Assembly: GCF_004138215.1 (NCBI RefSeq)
Contig: NZ_RYYS01000032.1
Span: forward strand, 1 to 64,000
Source of the DNA: Anaerophilus nitritigenes
GTDB taxonomy: Bacteria > Bacillota > Clostridia > Peptostreptococcales > Thermotaleaceae
Reading direction: 5' to 3'
Length of the DNA: 64,000 nucleotides
Part shown: in pieces, positions 52,473-61,433 of the stretch
Position numbering within the stretch: the stretch's first letter is position 1
Layout of the letters: each line of letters starts with the position of its first letter
Position numbers and translations under genes: made by a program
Notes under the pieces: generated by a model
What the model saw: the letters and a program-made list of their open reading frames with translations, nothing else
What the model was told of the DNA's origin: nothing
The model's database searches: none

Positions 52473-53606
52473 ATGAATTGTACCAAAATACAAGAGTGGA
52501 TTTCTTTATATATAGATGAGCAAGTAGATGAAGTTACAAAGGAAGAAGTAAAAAAACATTTAATAGAATGTGAAAAATGCAAAGCAGAATATGAAATGAT
52601 GTTAGAGGCTATTTCTTTATGTAAGGAATTGCCTATGATAGATTTGCCAGAGGAGTTTGAAGAAAGTTTACATGAAAAATTAGTAGATGTTCAGAAAAGT
52701 AAATACAAAAAAAGTATAAAGAATATGAATTGGAAAGCATTTACTTCTATTGCTGCTATGTTGGTAATAGGTATTACATCTATGTCTTTATTCAACTTTA
52801 CAAAAGATATCCCAAAAGAAGAAATAGCTTCTATGAATATAGATTATTCTAAACAAAAACAATTAGATACAGAAAAGAATGTAGAGAATGAAGAAATTCC
52901 AGAAAAAAAATCAGAAGAAAATAAAAAAGATACAAAAGATCTAAATACAGATGTGAAAAAATATTTATTACAAAAGAACAATGATAATCCAAAAGATTCT
53001 GTTACTAGTAAAGATATATTGGAGGAGGAATCTACAAATCCTACGCAAGAGCAGCTTTCAAAAATCGATTTTTATGCAGCATCTGAAGAAACACTTCCAG
53101 TGAAAAATTATAGAATGCAACAGGCCAATCAACATATAAGATATAAGGGGTTTATGACTATTAATATATCAAGCCATGAATTAATTCAAATAGTACAAAA
53201 TATTGGTGGAAACTTAGAAACTTCTAAAGATTATAATATGGAGGATATAAAAACAAAAATGAACTTTTCTCCTACGGAGGAGATGGTTGTCTATATTCCT
53301 AAAGAAAAACTATCAGAGTTTGAAAAAAAGGCAAGAGAATTAGGAGAAGTCAAAAAATATTTTATAGAGAATGAAGATATTACAAGAAATTATGAAAATA
53401 TTTTACAAGAAATTAAGAATTTGCAAAATCAAAAAATAAAATTAAAAGAAGAAATGAACAATCATAATGATTCAGAACAAATAAAGAAAATTCAAGAAGA
53501 AATAAAAAAAGTAAATGAGAATATAGATGAATTAAAAGAAGAAGTGAAAAATTTAAATGAAGAAATACAATTTTGCACGATTTGTGTATCTTTATATGAT
53601 GAGTAA
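52473..53606 (+). CDS. Anti-sigma factor with zinc finger and DUF4349 domain
   Basis: Membrane anti-sigma factor of 377 residues for the ECF sigma encoded just upstream. The N-terminal zinc-binding ZAS motif is H29-C33-C36 plus C3. One membrane segment lies at about 90-108 (FTSIAAMLVIGITSMSLFNF). An outside Lys/Glu/Asn-rich linker follows, then a DUF4349 domain (about 215-375). That domain contains MTINISSHELIQIVQNIGGN and a long coiled coil (about 300-365). The DUF4349 part presumably senses the envelope signal. The ribosome site is AGGAGGGG. A conserved intergenic element follows it. Confidence 0.92.
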   Translation: MNCTKIQEWISLYIDEQVDEVTKEEVKKHLIECEKCKAEYEMMLEAISLCKELPMIDLPEEFEESLHEKLVDVQKSKYKKSIKNMNWKAFTSIAAMLVIGITSMSLFNFTKDIPKEEIASMNIDYSKQKQLDTEKNVENEEIPEKKSEENKKDTKDLNTDVKKYLLQKNNDNPKDSVTSKDILEEESTNPTQEQLSKIDFYAASEETLPVKNYRMQQANQHIRYKGFMTINISSHELIQIVQNIGGNLETSKDYNMEDIKTKMNFSPTEEMVVYIPKEKLSEFEKKARELGEVKKYFIENEDITRNYENILQEIKNLQNQKIKLKEEMNNHNDSEQIKKIQEEIKKVNENIDELKEEVKNLNEEIQFCTICVSLYDE

Positions 53607-53637
53607 ACAAAGTCATAAAAAATGTTACTAAATTTTT

Positions 53638-53719
53638 AATAATTGTTGCTTACTTTGATGACTTTGCTAAAATACAATTTGTATTCAGTCTTAACAAGCC
53701 TTTTTAAGAAGGCTTGTTT
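53638..53719 (+). repeat. Intergenic element, copy 2, ending in a terminator hairpin
   Basis: Second copy of the element at 25-105. It begins 31 bases after the anti-sigma stop. The shared block is followed by hairpin AACAAGCCTT, loop TTTAAG, AAGGCTTGTT (53693-53718) and T residues. The stem differs from copy 1 but pairs just as well. Inside this copy AATACAA/TTGTATT forms an extra small palindrome (53681-53695 region). Confidence 0.6.
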
Positions 53720-53903
53720 TTATATATAGACAATGTATAATAAAATGAATACATGAAGATGATTTTATGAGGGATGAAGATCGCTAGATAGGATTTTTAA
53801 GGAGGAATTTACAAATCAATTGAGAATATAGTTAAAGACTACAATATATTTTTTGGGGAAATATATAGTTAAACTTAAAGAGATTTGCAAGGAGAGGATT
53901 TTA

Positions 53904-56564
53904 TTGAAAGAAAAAATCATTGTAATAGATGGAAATAGTCTAATTAATAGAACTTTTTATGCTATTCCTGAACTCACTACAAAAGAAGGAGTGCATACAA
54001 ATGCTGTATATGGATTTGTCAGTATGTTATATAAAATATTTGAAGATTATGATCCAGAGTACATTACAGTAGCTTTTGATAGAAAATCACCTACTTTTAG
54101 ACATAAAGCTTTTGATGAATACAAAGCAGGAAGAAAAAAAATGCCTCCTGAGTTAGCAGAACAATTTCCTGTTTTAAAGGAAATTTTAGATGCTTTTCAT
54201 ATTCATAGAGTAGAGATAGATGGCTTTGAAGCAGATGATTTAATTGGGACCATTGTAAATTATAGTGAGACACAAAATATTCATCCAATTGTGATTACTG
54301 GAGATAAAGATGCACTACAATTGATTTCTGAAAAAACAAAAGTCTTTATTACTAAAAAAGGAGTAAGCAACCTAGATGAATATGATCAAAAAACATTTAT
54401 AGATCAGTATGAGGTTACTCCTATACAGTTTATAGATGTAAAAGGGCTTATGGGAGATAAATCAGATAATATTCCTGGAGTTCCAGGTATTGGAGAAAAG
54501 ACTGCAATAAAGCTTATTAAGGAGTTTGGTAGTATAGAAAATTTATTAGAAAATATAGAGCAAGTATCAAGTCCCAAAATGAGAGAAAAATTAGAGGAAT
54601 ATGCACAACAAGCTGTTTTAAGTAAAAGATTAGCTACGATTATGCTAAATGTTCCAGTAGAAATGTCTGTAGATGAGTTTAGAAGAACAAAGCCTGATAC
54701 AAAAAAATTAACAGAGATTTTTTACAAATTAGAGTTTAAAAAGTTTTTAGATAAGTTAAAAGATCAAGAGCCTATACCACAACAAAATGAGCATATAGAA
54801 ATTATTAAAATTGACAACAAAGAAACATTAGATCAATTAAAAGATAAAATTAAAGAAAAAAAAGAAATGTATGTCAAAATATTTGCTAGTGAAAAAAATA
54901 TTGTAAAAGATGTAATTTTAGGAATTTATATTCAAATAGATGATTTGAATTATTTTGTTGATATAAAAAATAATAATGAATTTTTTATAGAATTAAAAGA
55001 TATTTTTGAAGATATAGATATTAAAAAATATGGATTTGAAATGAAAAAAGATATATTATCTTTATTTGGATATGATATGAATTTTGAAGGAATAGATTTT
55101 GATTTATCTATTGCATTATATTTAATAGATCCTACAAGAAAATCTTATGCCATAGAAGATATTGCCTATGAATATTTGAGTGAAAATATTATAGGAGAAG
55201 AGGAGCTTTTAGGAAAAGGAAAAAAGAGAATGGATTATGATCAAGTAGATGAAGAAAAATTAATTCAATATGGTTATGGAATTTGTAATACTGTAAGAAA
55301 AACGAAAGAAAATATGATAAAAAAGATAAAAGAGGATAATCTTGATCACTTATATTATGATATTGAAATTCCTCTTATGAAAGTATTAGCAGCTATGGAG
55401 TTTGAGGGATTTTATGTAGATCAAATAAGACTTGAGGAGATAGGAAAAGAATTAGATAAAAAAATCAATACTTTGACACAAGAAATTTATGAGTATTCAG
55501 AAGGTATATTTAATATTAACTCTACAAAGCAATTAGGAGAAATTTTATTTGATAAACTAAAATTGCCACCTATGAAAAAAACAAAAACAGGTTATTCTAC
55601 AAATATTGAAGTATTAGAAAAACTTTACGATAAGCATCCTATTATTTCTAAAATTATAGAATATAGGCAACTTGTGAAATTAAAAACTACATATATAGAT
55701 GGACTTATAGGAGTTATTAATCCTAATACACATAAAATTCATTCTAGTTTTCATCAAACAGTAACATCTACAGGAAGAATTAGTAGTACAGAACCAAATC
55801 TTCAAAATATCCCTATCAAGCTAGAAGCAGGGAGAAAAATAAGAAAAGTATTTGTTCCTACTAATGAAGATTATGTTTTATTAGATGCAGATTATTCTCA
55901 AATTGAATTAAGAATACTAGCTCACATTTCAGAAGATGAAAATTTAATAGAGGCTTTTCATGAAGAACAAGATATTCATGCCTCTACAGCCTCCAAAGTA
56001 TTTCATATTCCTATAGAAGAAGTAAGTTCTCTACAAAGAAGTAGAGCAAAGGCAGTAAATTTTGGAATTGTCTATGGAATTAGTGACTATGGTTTGTCTG
56101 AAAACTTACATATTACTAAAAAAGAGGCTCAAAGATATATAGATGAATATTTTAATAAATATCAAGGTGTAAAAAATTATATGGATCAGATTATAAAAGA
56201 AGGAAAAGAAAAAGGATATGTAACAACGATTTTAAATAGGAGAAGATATATTCCTGAATTAAAATCCAAAAATTTTAATATACGTTCTTTTGGAGAAAGA
56301 ACTGCGATGAATACACCTATCCAAGGAAGTGCGGCAGATATTATAAAAATTGCTATGATTCGAGTATATGAAAAATTAAAGAGTCAAAAATTAAAATCCA
56401 AATTAATCCTACAAGTTCATGATGAACTCATAGTAGAAACTCATAAAGATGAAATACAAGAAGTAAAAAAACTTGTAAAAGAAGAAATGGAAAATGCTAT
56501 AAGTTTACAAGTTTCATTGAATGTAGATATGAATATAGGGGATAGCTGGTATGATACAAAGTGA
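53904..56564 (+). CDS. polA: DNA polymerase I
   Basis: Repair and Okazaki-fragment processing polymerase. The TTG at 53904 follows AAGGAGAGG and gives 886 residues starting MKEKIIVIDGNSLINRTF; the ATG-like frame start at 53853 has no ribosome site. Order: 5'-3' exonuclease (1-290, YKAGRKKMPPEL, TGDKDALQLI, GDKSDNIPGVPGIGEKTA); a degenerate 3'-5' exonuclease-like domain (the DTE of E. coli is replaced near FASEKN), so no proofreading; and the polymerase (DYSQIELRILAH, RAKAVNFGIVYGISDYGL, QVHDELIVE). coaE follows 16 bases later. Confidence 0.97.
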   Translation: MKEKIIVIDGNSLINRTFYAIPELTTKEGVHTNAVYGFVSMLYKIFEDYDPEYITVAFDRKSPTFRHKAFDEYKAGRKKMPPELAEQFPVLKEILDAFHIHRVEIDGFEADDLIGTIVNYSETQNIHPIVITGDKDALQLISEKTKVFITKKGVSNLDEYDQKTFIDQYEVTPIQFIDVKGLMGDKSDNIPGVPGIGEKTAIKLIKEFGSIENLLENIEQVSSPKMREKLEEYAQQAVLSKRLATIMLNVPVEMSVDEFRRTKPDTKKLTEIFYKLEFKKFLDKLKDQEPIPQQNEHIEIIKIDNKETLDQLKDKIKEKKEMYVKIFASEKNIVKDVILGIYIQIDDLNYFVDIKNNNEFFIELKDIFEDIDIKKYGFEMKKDILSLFGYDMNFEGIDFDLSIALYLIDPTRKSYAIEDIAYEYLSENIIGEEELLGKGKKRMDYDQVDEEKLIQYGYGICNTVRKTKENMIKKIKEDNLDHLYYDIEIPLMKVLAAMEFEGFYVDQIRLEEIGKELDKKINTLTQEIYEYSEGIFNINSTKQLGEILFDKLKLPPMKKTKTGYSTNIEVLEKLYDKHPIISKIIEYRQLVKLKTTYIDGLIGVINPNTHKIHSSFHQTVTSTGRISSTEPNLQNIPIKLEAGRKIRKVFVPTNEDYVLLDADYSQIELRILAHISEDENLIEAFHEEQDIHASTASKVFHIPIEEVSSLQRSRAKAVNFGIVYGISDYGLSENLHITKKEAQRYIDEYFNKYQGVKNYMDQIIKEGKEKGYVTTILNRRRYIPELKSKNFNIRSFGERTAMNTPIQGSAADIIKIAMIRVYEKLKSQKLKSKLILQVHDELIVETHKDEIQEVKKLVKEEMENAISLQVSLNVDMNIGDSWYDTK

Positions 56565-56580
56565 TGAAAGGAAGTAAAAT

Positions 56581-57180
56581 ATGAAAGTCATTGGTCTTAC
56601 AGGAGGAATTGCTACAGGAAAAAGTACAGCTTCTTCAATTATAAAAAATTTAGGGATTCCAGTAATTGATGCAGATTTGGTAGCAAGAGCAATTGTTAAG
56701 CCGAAACAAGAAGCTTTTTTTGAAATTGTAGAATATTTTGGAGAAGAGATTGTTCAACAAGATGGTACTTTAGATAGAAAAAAATTAGGGAATATTGTAT
56801 TTTCTAATGAAGACAAACTAAAAAAATTAAATGAGATTACCCATAAAAGAATAATAGATGAAATTACTAATAAAATAAATATGTATAGAAAATTGTCTAC
56901 AGATCCTGTTATAATTATAGATGCAGCTTTATTAATTGAAATGAATATAGGTTATTTGGTAAATGAAATTTGGCTTGTGATAGCAGATGAGAAAATACAG
57001 ATACATAGAATTATGGATAGAGATGGATTTTCTTTTGAAGATGCAAAAAAAAGAATAGATGCTCAAATGTCTACAGAGGAAAAAAAGAAATATGCTCATG
57101 TTGTTTTGGATAATAGTGGTAGTATAGAGGATTTGACAAATAAAATACAAAAGGAGTTAAAAAGGGTGAGTGAATATTGA
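56581..57180 (+). CDS. coaE: Dephospho-CoA kinase
   Basis: Last step of coenzyme A synthesis, phosphorylating the 3'-OH of dephospho-CoA. The 199 residues are typical. The P-loop GLTGGIATGKST is at 5-16, followed by VIDADLVAR, the LGNIVFSNEDKLKKLNEITH region and IIDAALLIE. It follows polA in the common polA-coaE order (mutM is absent) and precedes a lytic transglycosylase by 13 bases, as in many Clostridia. Confidence 0.96.
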   Translation: MKVIGLTGGIATGKSTASSIIKNLGIPVIDADLVARAIVKPKQEAFFEIVEYFGEEIVQQDGTLDRKKLGNIVFSNEDKLKKLNEITHKRIIDEITNKINMYRKLSTDPVIIIDAALLIEMNIGYLVNEIWLVIADEKIQIHRIMDRDGFSFEDAKKRIDAQMSTEEKKKYAHVVLDNSGSIEDLTNKIQKELKRVSEY

Positions 57181-57193
57181 TGGAGGGATCCAT

Positions 57194-57766
57194 TTGCTTT
57201 TGATAGATATAAGTAAATATAAAAAGATATTAAAATTAATAGTTATTATACTAGTACTAGTAATAGGATTTTATAGTATACATGCTATATTTAAAATAAT
57301 ATATCCTATTTACTATGAAGATCTTATTTTAAGATATGCAAAAAAATATGATTTAGATCCCTATTTAATTACAGCAATTATTCGAACAGAAAGTAAATTT
57401 GACGAAAAAGCAAAATCACATAGAGAAGCCAAGGGTCTTATGCAAATTGCTCCAATAACTGGAAACTGGGCCTCAAAAGAATTGAAAATTGATAAATATG
57501 ATGAAACATTTTTATTTATACCAGAGATAAATATTATGATGGGTTGTTGGTATTTAAATCGATTAAGAAGTGAATTTGATGGAAATTTAGAATTGATGCT
57601 TGCAGCTTATAATGGAGGAAGTGGAAATGTGAATAAATGGTTAAAAGATATTCGTTATAGTAAAGATGGCGAAACTTTAGAAGATATTCCATTTCCGGAA
57701 ACAAAGAATTATGTAAAAAAAGTAAAGAGAAGTTATAAAATATATAAAATACTATATACAAAATAA
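57194..57766 (+). CDS. Membrane-anchored lytic transglycosylase (Slt type)
   Basis: Cleaves peptidoglycan glycan strands to 1,6-anhydro products. The TTG at 57194 follows GGAGGG with 6-base spacing; the GTG at 57170 lies within coaE and has no site. It has 190 residues: one N-terminal membrane anchor (about 12-35) and an SLT domain. The catalytic Glu is E66 in IRTESKFDEKAKS, followed by KGLMQIAP, NIMMGCWYLNRL and LAAYNGGSGNV. It is co-transcribed with polA-coaE. Confidence 0.92.
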   Translation: MLLIDISKYKKILKLIVIILVLVIGFYSIHAIFKIIYPIYYEDLILRYAKKYDLDPYLITAIIRTESKFDEKAKSHREAKGLMQIAPITGNWASKELKIDKYDETFLFIPEINIMMGCWYLNRLRSEFDGNLELMLAAYNGGSGNVNKWLKDIRYSKDGETLEDIPFPETKNYVKKVKRSYKIYKILYTK

Positions 57767-57809
57767 AAATTATATTATTTATATATTTAGTACATCCATA
57801 AGGATATTA

Positions 57810-57838
57810 TTGAATAAAGTAGATAAGTCATTTATAAT
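57810..57838 (+). promoter_or_regulatory. Promoter of the DUF441-NAPRTase unit
   Basis: TTGAAT (57810-57815), 17-base spacer, TATAAT (57833-57838). Very good sigma-A match, 88 bases before the DUF441 ATG. Confidence 0.75.
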
Positions 57839-57926
57839 AATTAGGGGAAATATAATCCTATATAATATTAAGAACGATAAGGTTTCATACGAAGGTTATG
57901 ACTAAAAAATATATAGGAGTTAGATT

Positions 57927-58424
57927 ATGAATCAAGAATATTTAGGTGGTATTACTTTATTAGTTTTATTGATTTTGGCTATGATTGGCAAAAATAATGC
58001 TTTAGCTTTAGCTGCAAGTGGTTTGATTTTTTTGATGTTTCTTGGTCAAATGGGAGGAGAAATTCAAAGTTTTTCTAATACTATTCTTGTTTTTTTAGAT
58101 CAATATGGATTCGATATAGGTCTTATTTTATTGATGATAGGAACATTGACACCTTTTGCACTAGGAGAATTAGATGTAGTATCTATGCTTATGACTTTTA
58201 AAACGTATAAAGGATTTATAGGTATTTTAGCAGGATTATTAGTAGCTATCTTTGGAGCAAAAGGAGGATACCTTCTAGAAATAGAACCTTCTACAGTAAC
58301 CTCTGTTGTTGTGGGTACCATAATAGGGATGTTAGCATTTAAAGGATATCCTGTAGGACCTTTGATTGGTTCTGGAATTGCATATTGCATGATTTACATA
58401 GTAGAAATATTTATGAAAAAATAG
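57927..58424 (+). CDS. DUF441/UPF0756 family membrane protein
   Basis: A 165-residue polytopic membrane protein of the YtwI family, function unknown. Four to five membrane segments are visible (about 7-24, 28-40, 55-75, 90-115, 120-155). Family motifs: LILAMIGKNNALALAAS, FALGELDVVSMLMTFK and IGMLAFKGYPVGPLIGSGIA. A TAGGAG site precedes the ATG. It is followed by a nicotinate phosphoribosyltransferase gene 15 bases on, so a link to vitamin or NAD metabolism is possible. Confidence 0.9.
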   Translation: MNQEYLGGITLLVLLILAMIGKNNALALAASGLIFLMFLGQMGGEIQSFSNTILVFLDQYGFDIGLILLMIGTLTPFALGELDVVSMLMTFKTYKGFIGILAGLLVAIFGAKGGYLLEIEPSTVTSVVVGTIIGMLAFKGYPVGPLIGSGIAYCMIYIVEIFMKK

Positions 58425-58439
58425 AAAGGAATGTGATTT

Positions 58440-59474
58440 ATGAAACATATGACAAGCCTTGAGGACATGAAGAAGATAGAAATCAGCAAGGAGAGGTGCA
58501 TGCACTCAAGCAATCACGATGAAATATTAACAGGGCTTACAACAGATGTTTATTTTTTAAGGACTTTAGATATTTTAAGGCATATGAATTTAGATCAAGA
58601 GACGGTAACTGCGGAGATCTTTGCAAGAAGACCTGGAGTATTTGTGGGAATTGAAGAATTAAAAAGTATGTTAAAAGACAAAAATATAGAAGTGTGGGCA
58701 TTAGAAGAAGGCGAAGAATTTGATGCAAAAGAAACTCTAGTAAGAATAAAAGGGCCATATAGCGAGTTTGGAGTTTTTGAAACAGCTATGCTTGGAAGCT
58801 TAGCTAGTGGAAGTGGTTGGGCTACAGCTTCAAAACAAGTAAGGGAAGCTTGTGGAGAAAAACCATTTCTATGTTTTGGAGCAAGACATGTACATCCTTC
58901 TGTAGCTCCAGTGATGGAAAGAGCAGCTGTGATTGGAGGGGCAAATGGAGCAAGTTGTGTGTTGGCTGCAAAATTATTAAATATGGAAGCTTCAGGAACA
59001 TTGCCTCATGCAGCTATGTTGATTGCTGGAGATACACTAGAGGTTGCAAAAGTTTATAATAAGGCAACACCAAAGTCTCATAAAAGAATTGTATTGGTAG
59101 ATACTTTTAAAGACGAAGTAGAAGAGAGTTTAAGAATTGCAAAAGAGTTAGGAGATGACTTGTTTGGAATTCGTCTAGATACTCCTAGTGAAAGAGGAGG
59201 AGTTACTCCGAATCTTGTAAGAGAGCTTCGTGCAAAATTAGATATCAATGGTTATAATCATGTAAAGATCTTTGTATCTGGAGGACTGACTCCTGAAAAA
59301 ATAAGATTATTATCTGATGCAGGGGCAGATTCTTTTGGAGTGGGAAGTTATATTTCAGGAGCTGCTGCGATTGATATGACTATGGATATCAAAGAAGTAG
59401 GAGGAAGACCTGTGGCAAAGAGAGGTAGAATTCCTGGAATTATAGAAAATGATAAATTAAAAAGAATTTTTTAA
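58440..59474 (+). CDS. Nicotinate phosphoribosyltransferase
   Basis: NAD salvage enzyme joining nicotinate and PRPP. It is the shorter archaeal/clostridial type (344 residues) with a quinolinate-phosphoribosyltransferase-like barrel. Seen: TTDVYFLRTLDILRHM near the start (substrate loop), FCFGARHVHPSVAP-like segment (LCFGARHVHPSVAPVMERAA), GTLPHAAMLIAGD, GIRLDTPSERGG, FVSGGLTPEKI and FGVGSYIS. It follows the DUF441 gene with a strong AAAGGAATG site. A peptide-binding lipoprotein gene follows. Confidence 0.93.
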   Translation: MKHMTSLEDMKKIEISKERCMHSSNHDEILTGLTTDVYFLRTLDILRHMNLDQETVTAEIFARRPGVFVGIEELKSMLKDKNIEVWALEEGEEFDAKETLVRIKGPYSEFGVFETAMLGSLASGSGWATASKQVREACGEKPFLCFGARHVHPSVAPVMERAAVIGGANGASCVLAAKLLNMEASGTLPHAAMLIAGDTLEVAKVYNKATPKSHKRIVLVDTFKDEVEESLRIAKELGDDLFGIRLDTPSERGGVTPNLVRELRAKLDINGYNHVKIFVSGGLTPEKIRLLSDAGADSFGVGSYISGAAAIDMTMDIKEVGGRPVAKRGRIPGIIENDKLKRIF

Positions 59475-59496
59475 TGGTAGTAATGGAGGTAATTGA

Positions 59497-61104
59497 GTGA
59501 AGTATATTAAAATTTTTTTTTGTTGCTTTCTTTTAATTTGTATTGTGATGTTATCTGCATGTGCAAAGAAAAGTGACGATCAACCATTTGGTGAAGAAGA
59601 AATTATAAAAAGTAGCGAGCCAGTAGCAGGAGGACAATTAAGAATTCCTGCTATCGGGTTTTCTACTTTAAATCCTATTATAAATGATAATGAGAGTATA
59701 TACCATCTTAGTAATTTAATTTACGAGGGGCTTGTTACATTAGATCAAAATGGAAGACCCCAACCTGCATTGGCTAAAAACTGGTATGTGTCAGATGGAA
59801 CTACTTTGATATTTGAATTAAGAGATGATGTAGTTTGGCATGATGGAGAAGCCTTTTCTGCAGAAGATGTAAAATTTACTATAGATACACTAAAATTAGC
59901 AGGAGGACTATCTATCTATAAAGTTTATACAAATCACATACAGAACGTTCAGATATTAGATAATTATAGAGTAAGTATTAATTTTGATGATCCTACTTAT
60001 GCTGCTATTGAAGATTTTATTTTTCCTATTATTCCAAAGCATCAGTTTAAAGATTCTAAAAATGTATATGAATTCAAAAACATAACCCCTATTGGAACAG
60101 GTTCTTATAAGATACAAAAGTATAATGAATATAAAGATATAGAATTAGTTATCAATGACTATTATTGGGGTAAAAAGCCTTATATATCATCTGTTTTAGT
60201 AAAAAAATTACCTGATAATGAAGCAGCACTAACTACGGTAGAGGTAAATAAAGTAGATGTAGCAAGTGCTATGGATTTTGACTGGGAAAAATATAGTGAA
60301 AATAAAGATTTAAAGATTTATGAGTATGTTACTCAAGAATATGAATTTTTAGGATTTAATTTTAGAAATACTCTTCTTTCTGATGCAAAAATGAGAAAAG
60401 TTTTTGCGTATACAATTGATAGACATAATTTGATAGATGAAGTATATCTAGGACATGCAACTTTGGTAGATGTACCAATTTCTCCTTCTTCATATTTGTA
60501 TCAAGAAGAACAAAAAAGATATGGAAAAGATCTTGTAAAAGCAAAAAAACTATTAAAAGAATTAGGATGGATCAAAAAGGATAATGATCCGTATTTAGAA
60601 AATGAATCTGGACAAAAAATAAAAATTTCGCTACTGGTAAATGAAGAAAATGCACAAAGAGTAAAATCAGCAGAATCGATAGCATCTGATTTAAAGGAGG
60701 TAGGTATAGAGGTTTCTATTCATATGGTGAACTTTAAAGAATATGAAAGAAGAATTTATACTGGCCAATTTGATTTATTATTAGGAGGATGGAAACTTAT
60801 AGAAAATGAAGATTTAAGCTTTCTATTTCATTCAAAGTATATAAAAAGTACAAATTTCATACAATATGCAAATCCTAATATGGATCAAATTTTAAATGAA
60901 ATGACAGGGATACAAGATGAAGCTTTAAGACGAAAAAAATATGAGAAGTTTCAAAAATTATTTATAGAAGAAATACCTTATTTGAGTTTGTATTTTAAAA
61001 ATAGTTCTATTATTGTACGAGGTGGAGTAAAAGGAGATATTTTACCAACAAATTCAAATATTTATAATAATATTGAAAATTGGTATATTCCTCAAAATAA
61101 ATAA
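59497..61104 (+). CDS. ABC transporter peptide-binding lipoprotein
   Basis: Extracellular solute-binding protein family 5 (OppA/DppA type), 535 residues. The GTG follows ATGGAGGTAATTGA. The signal peptide MKYIKIFFCCFLLICIVMLS ends in the lipobox LSAC, so Cys22 would be lipidated. The SBP5 pattern is clear: YEGLVTLDQNGRPQPALAK, FELRDDVVWHDGEAFSAEDV, GTGSYKI, and IDRHNLIDEVYLGHA. Permease and ATPase genes are not adjacent, so this is an orphan binding protein here. Confidence 0.94.
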   Translation: MKYIKIFFCCFLLICIVMLSACAKKSDDQPFGEEEIIKSSEPVAGGQLRIPAIGFSTLNPIINDNESIYHLSNLIYEGLVTLDQNGRPQPALAKNWYVSDGTTLIFELRDDVVWHDGEAFSAEDVKFTIDTLKLAGGLSIYKVYTNHIQNVQILDNYRVSINFDDPTYAAIEDFIFPIIPKHQFKDSKNVYEFKNITPIGTGSYKIQKYNEYKDIELVINDYYWGKKPYISSVLVKKLPDNEAALTTVEVNKVDVASAMDFDWEKYSENKDLKIYEYVTQEYEFLGFNFRNTLLSDAKMRKVFAYTIDRHNLIDEVYLGHATLVDVPISPSSYLYQEEQKRYGKDLVKAKKLLKELGWIKKDNDPYLENESGQKIKISLLVNEENAQRVKSAESIASDLKEVGIEVSIHMVNFKEYERRIYTGQFDLLLGGWKLIENEDLSFLFHSKYIKSTNFIQYANPNMDQILNEMTGIQDEALRRKKYEKFQKLFIEEIPYLSLYFKNSSIIVRGGVKGDILPTNSNIYNNIENWYIPQNK

Positions 61105-61164
61105 AGAAGTTTGTTAGTCTTATGATTAGTGCTTATAGGAACATAGAGACTTTGTTAAAAAATA

Positions 61165-61193
61165 TTGACAATCTGTAAAAATTTGATTATACT
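61165..61193 (+). promoter_or_regulatory. Promoter of tRNA-Leu(GAG)
   Basis: TTGACA (61165-61170), 17-base spacer, TATACT (61188-61193), 25 bases before the tRNA. Near-consensus sigma-A. Confidence 0.85.
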
Positions 61194-61218
61194 ATCTAAG
61201 TAACATTATTATAAAAAG

Positions 61219-61303
61219 GCGAGAGTGCTGGAATCGGCAGACAGGCACGTTTGAGGGGCGTGTGTCTTATGGCGTACGGGTTCAAGTCCCGTCTCTCGCA
61301 CCA
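61219..61303 (+). tRNA. tRNA-Leu (anticodon GAG)
   Basis: Acceptor GCGAGAG pairs with CTCTCGC, followed by A and the encoded CCA. The anticodon stem CACGT/GCGTG encloses loop TTGAGGG, giving GAG (61253-61255). A long variable arm and T-arm (GGGTTCAAGTCCC) are present. It is 85 nt and has its own promoter and terminator. Confidence 0.97.
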
Positions 61304-61313
61304 ATAAGTATAC

Positions 61314-61341
61314 AACTACTCCAAAAGAGTAGTTTTTTTGC
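61314..61341 (+). terminator. Terminator after tRNA-Leu(GAG)
   Basis: AACTACTC, loop CAAAA, GAGTAGTT, then TTTTTTG. Confidence 0.88.
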
Positions 61342-61433
61342 GTGTTTTTTTAAAAAAAAGAAGGATTTTTATATAATATGTAGAATGTAATAAAAGTAAA
61401 ATGTATAGACAATAAATAATAGGGGGGCGAAAA

